NCBI GenBank assembly: GCA_013140935.1
Contig: JABFSD010001108.1
Location: 1-6,854, forward strand
DNA: 6,854 bases
Direction of reading: 5' to 3'
DNA from: Acidobacteriota bacterium
GTDB lineage: Bacteria > Acidobacteriota > Blastocatellia > RBC074
Shown: piece after piece, positions 1-5,431 of the stretch
Layout: each line of letters starts with the position of its first letter
Position numbering within the stretch: the stretch's first letter is position 1
The notes under the pieces: model-generated
What the model was told of the DNA's origin: nothing
Database searches by the model: none
Seen by the model: only the letters and a program-made list of their open reading frames with translations
Program-made: the position numbers and the translations under genes

Positions 1-13
1 TCGTCGCTTATCT

Positions 14-17
14 GGAG
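14..17 (+). promoter_or_regulatory. Ribosome binding site of the PQQ dehydrogenase gene
   Basis: GGAG lies 8 nt upstream of the ATG at 26. It supports that ATG as the start, and the signal peptide follows directly. Only 13 bases precede the site, so no promoter can be assessed. Confidence 0.6.
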
Positions 18-25
18 TCACTCGA

Positions 26-1657
26 ATGAAAATTATCAAAGCGTTTCTATTCGTTTCTCTTTTGGCTTTTTGCTGCGTGTCGTTGTTCGGGCAAGGCAGC
101 CTTGACGCCGCTAAAGTCGGACAAGTGCCGACTGACGGCTGGACGAGTTATCACGGCGATTATTCGGGGCGGCGTTATAGCCCGCTGAATAAAATCAATG
201 TGAACAACATCAACTCATTGAGCTTGGCGTGGGTCTTTCGCGCCAACGCCAATCAGGGCGCGATCAAAGCTTCGCCGCTGGTTGTCAACGGCGTGATGTA
301 TTTCACCGTGCCCGATCACGTCTGGGCGATTGACGCGCGCACAGGCCGCGAAATCTGGCATCACGTCTGGCCTTCGGTGGGCGGCATTCACATCGGCAAT
401 CGTGGCGTAGGCATTTTGGGCGATACGCTTTATGTCGAAACGGCTGATTGCAATCTGGTGGCGCTTAATCTGAAAGACGGCAAAGAAAAATGGCGCAAGA
501 CGATTTGCGATCTCGATCAATTCTTTTTCGGTTCGACCGCGCCGATCATCGTCAAGAACCACGTCATCACGGGCATCAGCGGCGATGATTTAGACAGAGC
601 CGGATACATTCAATCGCATGATCCGGTGACGGGAAACATTCAATGGCGTTGGTATGTCGTGCCGCAAAAGATGGGCGAACCCGGCAGCGAAACGTGGCCG
701 AACGAAGACGCGATGAAACACGGCGGCGGTATGACGTGGCAGCCGATCACTTACGACCCTGAGTTGAATTTGATTTACGTCACGACGGGCAATCCGCAAC
801 CGGTGATTGCGCACAAGAACCGCGCGGGCGCGAATCTTTACACCGAATCAATCGTCGCGCTCAATCCCGACACGGGCAAAATGGTTTGGTACTTCCAGGC
901 TTCGCCGCACGACACGCACGACTGGGACGCGACGCAAGTGCCGGTGCTGTTTGACGGCGAGATCAACGGACAGCGCCGCAAGCTGCTCGCGCAAGCCAGC
1001 CGCAACGGTTTTTTCTTCGTGCTTGATCGCGCGACGGGCAAGAACGTTCTCACGACTGAGTTCGTCAAAACCAATTGGTCGAAAGGCATTGACGCCAAAG
1101 GCCAACCGATTCCGAATCCCGCGAAAGACCCGCAAGTAGACGGCGCGCTCGTGACGCCCAATCAATACGGCGCGACCAATTGGCCGCCGCCGAGCTTTAG
1201 TCCGCAAACCGGTTTGTTCTATGTGAATGCGTTTCGCGCGTTCAGCATTTACTACATCTACGACCCTGACCTTGAGAACCCGCAAGGCTGGGGCGGCACT
1301 GATCGCGGCGGCTGGCAGGAAGCGATGATGCAAGCCGTTGATTACAAGACCGGCAAGATTCGCTGGAGCCACAAGTGGGAAGGCGGCGGTTCGCGTTCAG
1401 GCGTGTTGAGCACAGCGGGCAATCTGGTTTTCACCGGCGATGGCACGAACAATTTCGTCGCACTCGATGCGCGCAATGGCGAAGCGTTGTGGCACGCCAA
1501 TCTGGGCGCTTCGGTCAGCAACGGGCCGATTACTTATGAACTGGACGGCACGCAGTATTTAGTCACAGGCGCGGGCGATATGTTGTATGGCTTTGCGATG
1601 TTGAGCCGGCGCGGGACGGATGCTGTCACCTCGCAAATTTCACAGCAGAACAAGTGA
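26..1657 (+). CDS. Secreted PQQ-dependent quinoprotein dehydrogenase (alcohol/aldehyde/sugar type)
   Basis: This is a 543-residue PQQ-dependent dehydrogenase, which in this family oxidises alcohols, aldehydes or sugars in the periplasm and passes electrons to a cytochrome or quinone. Residues 1 to about 23 form a signal peptide (KIIK, then a hydrophobic stretch, then SLFGQ). Repeated propeller tryptophan-docking motifs (xxxDxxTGxxxW) are visible around residues 99-111, 145-156, 196-207, 277-288, 436-447 and 478-489; a further copy at 331-342 has Leu for Trp. TGNPQP (254-259) supplies the usual metal-ligand Asn (N256). PHDTHDWDATQ (294-304) holds the presumed catalytic base D299, with a second Asp at D301. 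The usual metal-ligand Glu appears to be D188 (SGDDLDRAG, 185-193), and the adjacent Cys-Cys pair of methanol dehydrogenases is missing before NRG (125-127). There is no CXXCH, so no fused cytochrome domain. The substrate is unknown. Family assignment is strong; Ca versus lanthanide use is open. Confidence 0.9.
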   Translation: MKIIKAFLFVSLLAFCCVSLFGQGSLDAAKVGQVPTDGWTSYHGDYSGRRYSPLNKINVNNINSLSLAWVFRANANQGAIKASPLVVNGVMYFTVPDHVWAIDARTGREIWHHVWPSVGGIHIGNRGVGILGDTLYVETADCNLVALNLKDGKEKWRKTICDLDQFFFGSTAPIIVKNHVITGISGDDLDRAGYIQSHDPVTGNIQWRWYVVPQKMGEPGSETWPNEDAMKHGGGMTWQPITYDPELNLIYVTTGNPQPVIAHKNRAGANLYTESIVALNPDTGKMVWYFQASPHDTHDWDATQVPVLFDGEINGQRRKLLAQASRNGFFFVLDRATGKNVLTTEFVKTNWSKGIDAKGQPIPNPAKDPQVDGALVTPNQYGATNWPPPSFSPQTGLFYVNAFRAFSIYYIYDPDLENPQGWGGTDRGGWQEAMMQAVDYKTGKIRWSHKWEGGGSRSGVLSTAGNLVFTGDGTNNFVALDARNGEALWHANLGASVSNGPITYELDGTQYLVTGAGDMLYGFAMLSRRGTDAVTSQISQQNK

Positions 1658-1691
1658 GCTTGTGTTTGGACACTTTTGCAAAACGAAGCAC

Positions 1692-1788
1692 GTAGACCGC
1701 GAATAACGCGGATGCGGCGGATCAGCGCGGCTCAAATCCGAAGATGAATCCGCGTAAATCCGCCGCACCCGCGTCATCTGCGGTCTAC
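1692..1788. repeat. Long imperfect inverted repeat in the intergenic region
   Basis: Two 39-base arms (1692-1730 and 1750-1788) are reverse complements at 32 of 39 positions by hand alignment, separated by 19 bases. Both ends begin with the perfect 9-mer GTAGACCGC, and a second uninterrupted block TGCGGCGGAT lies inside. The arms also hold short repeated units of the ACGCGG/TGCGGCGG kind, giving the look of an interspersed palindromic element rather than unique DNA. It fills most of the 163-196 bp between the PQQ dehydrogenase and the monooxygenase. It could fold as a long hairpin in RNA and may attenuate read-through, but it lacks an immediately following U-tract of terminator quality (only GTTTTCGGGTTT follows). 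Confidence 0.8.
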
Positions 1789-1842
1789 AGGTTTTCGGGT
1801 TTCAACCATTCTTTGCATAAGTGACCATACCTGAGAGCAAGT

Positions 1843-1846
1843 GGGG
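1843..1846 (+). promoter_or_regulatory. Ribosome binding site deciding the monooxygenase start
   Basis: GGGG within GTGGGGTAA lies 7 nt before the ATG at 1854. It favours that ATG over the in-frame GTG at 1821, which has no purine-rich site upstream and would add 11 polar residues before the flavin-binding fold. Confidence 0.55.
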
Positions 1847-1853
1847 TAAACCT

Positions 1854-2975
1854 ATGGTCAAAAAAGTTCTCATCATCGGCGGCGGCATCGGCGGACTCTC
1901 AACCGCGATTGCTTTGCGCCGCGCAGGCATTGCCACCGACCTCATCGAAATCAAAAGTGAATGGAAGGTCTATCACGTAGGTATCATCGTGCAAGGCAAT
2001 TTCATTCGCGCGATGGCGGCGCTGGGCATTGCGGACAAAGCCGTGGCAAAGGGCTTTCCTTACTTCGGTGTGAAGTTCCAAACGCTGCACGGACACACGG
2101 TGGCTGAGATTCCGGGCATTCCGATGGCGGGGCCAAATTATCCGACTGACTTGGGGATGGGGCGACCGGCGTTGCACCAGATTCTTTCTGAGACGGCTTT
2201 GGAATTAGGCACGAACGTGCGATTGGGCGTGACCTTCACCGACATTCAGCAAAACGAAAACAGCGTGACGGTCGCGTTCACCGACGGCACGACCGGTGAA
2301 TATGATTTAGTCGTGGGCGCTGACGGAGTGCATTCAAAAGTGCGCAGCCGCATTTTCGGCGATGAGCATCAGCCCAGATTCAGCGGGCAAGGCGTATGGC
2401 GTTATAACGTCAAGCGGCCTGCCGAGGTTGATTACGCTTTCTTGTGCGTCGGGCTTGAGGGCGGCAAGTGCGGCTTTATTCCGCTTTCGCACGAGACCGG
2501 TTACGTGATGTTGGTGCAACCAGACGCGGGCGATTTGCAATTTCCCGCCGATCAATTGGCTGACATCTTTCGTGAACGCATGGCCGCCGCGACGGGCGTG
2601 ATGGCCGCGATGCGCGATCAAATCACGGATTCATCGCTGGTGATCTATCGCCCGATGGAACACTTGCTGATGCCTGTGCCGTGGCATCGAGGGCGGGTGT
2701 TGTTGATCGGTGACGCGGCGCATACGACGACGCCGCACTTTGGGCAGGGCGCAGCGCAAGCCGTGGAAGACGGCGTAGTGTTGGGCGAGTTGTTGCAACG
2801 CGACGCACCGTTGCCGCAGTTGCTGGATGAATTCATGCAACGACGCTTTGAGCGGTGCAAATTCATTGTCGAAGGTTCGCTGCAACTGGGCGAGTGGGAG
2901 ATGAATCCCGTGCCGGAAGCCGACGCGCCGGGGCTAACCAAAAAGATGATTGGGATGATGGCGCAACCCTTGTGA
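1854..2975 (+). CDS. FAD-dependent class A monooxygenase (aromatic hydroxylase type)
   Basis: This 373-residue flavoprotein belongs to the PF01494-type, single-component FAD monooxygenases, which use NAD(P)H and O2 to hydroxylate aromatic or related rings in the cytoplasm. The N-terminal dinucleotide-binding motif is GGGIGG at residues 9-14, directly after a beta strand (KKVLII), with the acidic end of strand 2 at E32. The family's DG motif is GADGVHSKVR at 155-164, and the second FAD/ribityl contact is GDAAHTTTPHFGQGA at 286-300. Length is normal and no membrane segment is seen. The best general resemblance is to salicylate/6-hydroxynicotinate/3-hydroxybenzoate hydroxylase-like enzymes, but the substrate cannot be assigned. 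The start at 1854 places the Rossmann motif in its usual position; an in-frame GTG at 1821 is an alternative. The stop is 7 bp before hipS, so the two are probably co-transcribed. Confidence 0.88.
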   Translation: MVKKVLIIGGGIGGLSTAIALRRAGIATDLIEIKSEWKVYHVGIIVQGNFIRAMAALGIADKAVAKGFPYFGVKFQTLHGHTVAEIPGIPMAGPNYPTDLGMGRPALHQILSETALELGTNVRLGVTFTDIQQNENSVTVAFTDGTTGEYDLVVGADGVHSKVRSRIFGDEHQPRFSGQGVWRYNVKRPAEVDYAFLCVGLEGGKCGFIPLSHETGYVMLVQPDAGDLQFPADQLADIFRERMAAATGVMAAMRDQITDSSLVIYRPMEHLLMPVPWHRGRVLLIGDAAHTTTPHFGQGAAQAVEDGVVLGELLQRDAPLPQLLDEFMQRRFERCKFIVEGSLQLGEWEMNPVPEADAPGLTKKMIGMMAQPL

Positions 2976-2977
2976 GG
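2974..2977 (+). promoter_or_regulatory. Ribosome binding site of hipS, overlapping the monooxygenase stop
   Basis: GAGG starts inside the TGA stop (2973-2975) of the monooxygenase gene and lies 5 nt before the hipS ATG at 2983. This arrangement implies a shared mRNA and probably translational coupling of hipS to the catabolic gene upstream. Confidence 0.6.
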
Positions 2978-2982
2978 CGTTT

Positions 2983-3312
2983 ATGAGAAAAGCCGCCGTT
3001 TATCGCAACGGAGAATTTGTCGGCACGCTGACCGAAGCCAGCCGCACGAGCTATGTCTTTCGCTATGACGAGAGCTGGTTTCACGACGCCGCTAAACCGG
3101 CGGTCAGTCTGACGCTGCCTAAAACCCAAATCGAATATCACAGCCTGATTCTGTTTCCTTGTTTCAGCAATCTGGCGAGCGAAGGCGCGAACCGCAAGTT
3201 GCAAAGCGTTCACTTGAGAATTGACGAAAACGACAGCTTGGGCTTTTTGCTGGCGACGGCGCAGTACGACACCGCTGGCGCGCTCACTTTCAAACCGTTG
3301 CCCGAAGCATGA
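2983..3312 (+). CDS. hipS: HipS-like small protein (HipA N-terminal subdomain 1), putative antitoxin
   Basis: This 109-residue protein matches the N-terminal subdomain of HipA kinases as a free-standing polypeptide. Visible family features are AVYRNGEFVGTLTE (5-18), the YVFRYDESWF segment (24-33), PAVSLTLP (39-46), LFPCFSNLASEG (57-68) and the closing LGFLLATAQYDTAGALTFKP (86-105). In the described HipBST systems of enteropathogenic E. coli the equivalent small protein, HipS, binds HipT and neutralises it, so an antitoxin role is inferred here. It overlaps hipT by 4 bp (ATGA), a typical toxin-antitoxin coupling. Trp occurs only at W32; the position after the conserved EG (A69) is not Trp, where I recall E. 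coli HipS having an inhibitory Trp. An alternative reading is a split hipA gene, but the clean ATGA junction and the normal lengths of both proteins argue for a natural two-gene pair. Confidence 0.82.
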   Translation: MRKAAVYRNGEFVGTLTEASRTSYVFRYDESWFHDAAKPAVSLTLPKTQIEYHSLILFPCFSNLASEGANRKLQSVHLRIDENDSLGFLLATAQYDTAGALTFKPLPEA

Positions 3313-4313
3313 GCATCCCTGTTATCGAAGTTTGCCCCGGCACATTGACGGAAGGTTTTTCGTCATACAGCCCGGCTTGTCTTGACAGTTTGTTCAACGG
3401 AAAAAAAGTCAGCCACGTTTTGCCCTTCGCTTCGCCGCAAACCAGTGAAGACTTTACCGAACAGTTGATTGAGCATCGCAAACGCATCTCGCTCTCAGGC
3501 GTACAAGAAAAGTTGAGCTTGCGTTTAGAGAACGATCAACTGCGTCTGACTGCGCTCGACGAATCAGGCCAGTATGTGTTGAAGCCGATTCCGCACGATG
3601 TCAAAAAAGCTGCGCAGGTTCCCGCCAACGAACACCTGACGATGCAAATCGCCCGGCAGGTTTACGGCCTTGATACAGCGGAAAACGCATTGATCTTTTT
3701 TGCGGATGGCACGCCCGCTTATCTGACGAAACGTTTCGACGTGCAGCCTGATGGCGGCAAACGTGCAAAGGAAGACGGCGCGACACTGGCTGGCCACAGC
3801 CGCGAAGCGCAAGGAGAGAATTTCAAATATGACGGCAGTTACGAAACGCTCGGCTTGCTGATGCAACGTTTCGTGGCGACGTGGCAGGCTGAATGCGAAA
3901 AGTATTTTGCGCTGGTCGTGTTCAATTTTCTTTGCTCGAATGGTGACGCTCATCTGAAAAACTTCTCGTTGCTCGAAACTGCGAGCGGTGATTACGTGCT
4001 GTCGCCCGCTTACGATTTGCTCAACACGCGGTTGCACGTCAACGACGCAGACTTCGCGTTGGCGCAAGGCTTGTTCGCCGATGAATTCAAATCTGCCAGC
4101 TATCGCAACCGGCTGCATCCGTCGCAAGAGGATTTTGTCGAATTCGGCAGACGCATCGGCGTGAGTGAGCGTCGCATGGATGAATTGCTGGCTCCGTTTT
4201 TGGCGAATCAGCCGCTGGTCGAAAGTTTGGTTCAGCGGTCTTTTCTCGATGCGCCCAGCCGTCGCGGTTATTTGATGGCCTATCGCATGCGCAGAAATTA
4301 TCTGAACGGATGA
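3309..4313 (+). CDS. hipT: HipT-like HipA-family serine/threonine kinase toxin
   Basis: This 334-residue protein is the HipA kinase core without the N-terminal subdomain, the same architecture and about the same length as E. coli O127 HipT. HipA-family kinases phosphorylate aminoacyl-tRNA synthetases (HipA: GltX; E. coli HipT: TrpS) and so block translation; the target here is unknown. Visible motifs are the glycine-rich loop ISLSGVQEKLSL (60-71), with S61 and S63 in the S-hydrophobic-S arrangement that is autophosphorylated in HipT; the probable ATP lysine K92 in YVLKP; ANEH with E108; YLTKRFD (138-144); the ED/KYDGSYE segment (155-179); the catalytic loop SNGDAHLKNFSLL (210-222) with D213; and the metal-binding Asp D236 in SPAYDLLNT. 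D213 and D236 are 23 residues apart. All expected catalytic residues are present, so the kinase looks active. It overlaps hipS by 4 bp and is followed 48 bp later by the cupin gene. No HTH hipB gene adjoins it. Confidence 0.87.
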   Translation: MSIPVIEVCPGTLTEGFSSYSPACLDSLFNGKKVSHVLPFASPQTSEDFTEQLIEHRKRISLSGVQEKLSLRLENDQLRLTALDESGQYVLKPIPHDVKKAAQVPANEHLTMQIARQVYGLDTAENALIFFADGTPAYLTKRFDVQPDGGKRAKEDGATLAGHSREAQGENFKYDGSYETLGLLMQRFVATWQAECEKYFALVVFNFLCSNGDAHLKNFSLLETASGDYVLSPAYDLLNTRLHVNDADFALAQGLFADEFKSASYRNRLHPSQEDFVEFGRRIGVSERRMDELLAPFLANQPLVESLVQRSFLDAPSRRGYLMAYRMRRNYLNG

Positions 4314-4351
4314 ACGCGCGCGGCGCGTTTCAGCACGGTAAACATTATTGA

Positions 4352-4356
4352 GAGGA
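4352..4356 (+). promoter_or_regulatory. Ribosome binding site of the cupin gene
   Basis: GAGGA lies 5 nt before the ATG at 4362. It is one of the two clearest Shine-Dalgarno sequences in the window and supports that start. Strong independent initiation here contrasts with the coupled starts of hipS and hipT. Confidence 0.65.
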
Positions 4357-4361
4357 AACCT

Positions 4362-4919
4362 ATGAGTCTTGCTGTCATGCGCCGCATCGTCACCGGCCAC
4401 AACGAACAAGGTAAAGCCGTCATCGTTTCAGACGCGCCGCCCGCGATGATCATTGATTTCAAGGCGATACCGGGCACGGTGTTTTATGAAATCTGGAATA
4501 CGAACGAAAGCCCGGTGGCGATTAACAACGCGCCTGACCCTACGTTGCGCCCAGTGCAGCTTCACCCTACGCCGCAAGGCAGCATCATTCGGTTCGTAGA
4601 CATTCCGCCTGACTCGGTGCAGGAAAACATTTCCGGCGCAGATATCGCGGCGGGCTTTGCGCACATTGGCGCGGCGAGCGCGGCTACGCATAACGATGAT
4701 TCGCCGCACAAGCTGATGCATCGCACCGAGACGATTGATTACGGCATTCTGATTTCAGGCGAACTGTGGCTGATCGTGGACGAAGGCGAAACGAAATTGA
4801 CTGTCGGCGATGTGGTGATTCAACGCGGCACGAATCACGCCTGGGCGAATCGTTCCAACGAAGTCGCGCGGATGGTATTCATTCTGCTCGACGGAAAATT
4901 TGCGGAAGGCATCGCGTGA
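4362..4919 (+). CDS. Cupin-domain protein
   Basis: This 185-residue single-domain cupin has an approximately 100-residue N-terminal extension of mixed beta character and the conserved barrel at about 110-178. Cupin motif 1 is seen as PHKLMHRTETIDYGILISGE (115-134), with H116, H120, E123 and D126 as candidate metal ligands and the conserved G133. Motif 2 is GDVVIQRGTNHAWAN (149-163) with H159 and N163. The HRTxTIDYG and QRGTxHAW signatures are those of a common bacterial cupin family found beside catabolic genes and often annotated only as cupin-domain protein; function (isomerase, dioxygenase-like or sensor) is not established. No DNA-binding domain precedes the cupin, so a transcription-factor role is unlikely. 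It follows hipT by 48 bp, and its stop codon is embedded in a perfect palindrome. Confidence 0.85.
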   Translation: MSLAVMRRIVTGHNEQGKAVIVSDAPPAMIIDFKAIPGTVFYEIWNTNESPVAINNAPDPTLRPVQLHPTPQGSIIRFVDIPPDSVQENISGADIAAGFAHIGAASAATHNDDSPHKLMHRTETIDYGILISGELWLIVDEGETKLTVGDVVIQRGTNHAWANRSNEVARMVFILLDGKFAEGIA

Positions 4920-4958
4920 GACGTAGCACAAGATGACATCTTGTGCTACGTCTCACGC
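4914..4958. repeat. Perfect 22-bp-arm inverted repeat spanning the cupin stop codon
   Basis: The arms 4914-4935 and 4937-4958 are exact reverse complements around a single central A (4936). The core reads GTAGCACAAGATG and its mirror. The left arm contains the last bases of the cupin gene including its TGA (4917-4919). The right arm runs up to 10 bases before the GlcG-like ATG at 4969. As RNA it would fold as a roughly 21-bp stem with a 3-nt loop, followed after a few bases by CTTTT (4964-4968). It could be a transcript-stabilising or terminating hairpin, or one copy of a dispersed palindromic element. Arm perfection over 22 bp is far beyond chance for this window. Confidence 0.9.
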
Positions 4959-4968
4959 TTCATCTTTT

Positions 4969-5418
4969 ATGGCAACACTCAAACTCAAACACGCTGAAAC
5001 CATCATTGACACGGCGCTGACAGAAGGCCGCAAGTTGAAACTCGCGCCGCTCGCCATCGCCGTGCTTGACGCAGGCGGCCACGTCATCGCTTTCAAACGC
5101 GAAGACGGCGCAGGCATCGTTCGCTTTGACATCGCGTATGGCAAAGCGTGGGGCGCGCTGGGCATGGGTTTCGGTACGCGCGAAATCACGGCGCGCGCCG
5201 AAAAGTTTCCGGCGTTCATCACGTCGCTTTACGCAATCAGCCAGGGACGCGCCGTGCCTTCGCCGGGCGGCGTACTGATTCTGGATGAAGCGCGTGAAGT
5301 AATCGGAGCCGTAGGTATTTCGGGTGACACGGGCGATAACGATGAATTGTGTGCGCTCGCGGGCATTGCTGCGGCAGGCTTGCGCGCTGCGCCGGGAAAG
5401 ATCGCCGAGGAAGCTTGA
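4969..5418 (+). CDS. GlcG/HbpS-like protein (DUF336 heme-binding family)
   Basis: This 149-residue protein is of the GlcG/HbpS (PF03928) family, small alpha/beta proteins of which some bind heme or cobalamin; many lie in glycolate, propanediol or aromatic catabolic operons with no proven role. Family motifs seen are LAIAVLDAGGHVIAFKREDG (28-47), DIAYGKAWGALGMG (54-67), PSPGGVLI (97-104) and the C-terminal GISGDTGDNDELCALAGI (116-133). It has no signal peptide and appears cytoplasmic. The ATG at 4969 is chosen because family proteins begin just before the LKLKHAETII helix. An in-frame ATG at 4933 would add 12 residues (MTSCATSHASSF) encoded entirely inside and just after the palindrome, which looks non-native. 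No Shine-Dalgarno precedes 4969. The gene is 13 bp upstream of the amidohydrolase. Confidence 0.85.
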   Translation: MATLKLKHAETIIDTALTEGRKLKLAPLAIAVLDAGGHVIAFKREDGAGIVRFDIAYGKAWGALGMGFGTREITARAEKFPAFITSLYAISQGRAVPSPGGVLILDEAREVIGAVGISGDTGDNDELCALAGIAAAGLRAAPGKIAEEA

Positions 5419-5420
5419 CC

Positions 5421-5426
5421 GAGGAA
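5421..5426 (+). promoter_or_regulatory. Ribosome binding site of the amidohydrolase gene
   Basis: GAGGAA lies 5 nt before the ATG at 5432 and just after the stop of the GlcG-like gene. It fixes the amidohydrolase start. Confidence 0.65.
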
Positions 5427-5431
5427 TTTGA

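Noticed and set aside
26..100. Lipoprotein signal in the PQQ dehydrogenase leader (Cys16-Cys17)
   Set aside because: The residue before the first Cys is Phe, which does not fit a lipobox, and hydrophobic sequence continues after the cysteines. An ordinary signal peptide fits better.
848..1372. 174-codon open frame on the - strand opposite the PQQ dehydrogenase
   Set aside because: Low-complexity Arg/Ala/Val composition, no motif, and antisense to a well-supported gene.
1790..1840. Promoter upstream of the monooxygenase
   Set aside because: TTGCAT is present at 1814-1819, but no -10-like hexamer lies at suitable spacing. The signal is not better than chance.
1821..1853. Upstream GTG start for the FAD monooxygenase
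   Set aside because: No ribosome site precedes it, and it adds residues before the Rossmann strand. The ATG at 1854 has GGGG at good spacing.
2983..4313. hipS plus hipT as one hipA gene broken by a frameshift
   Set aside because: The junction is a clean ATGA overlap, hipS has its own ribosome site, and both proteins match the lengths of free-standing HipS and HipT. Only sequencing error exactly at the junction would change this.
4313..4329. Short hairpin AACGCGC-GCG-GCGCGTT directly after hipT as a terminator
   Set aside because: The 7-bp stem starts at the hipT stop codon and is followed by only three T residues. It is too weak to call as an intrinsic terminator, though partial attenuation is possible.
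3564..4409. 281-codon open frame on the - strand opposite hipT
   Set aside because: The translation is rich in Arg, His and Gln with no recognisable domain, and it lies fully antisense to a gene with intact kinase motifs. It is a codon-bias shadow.
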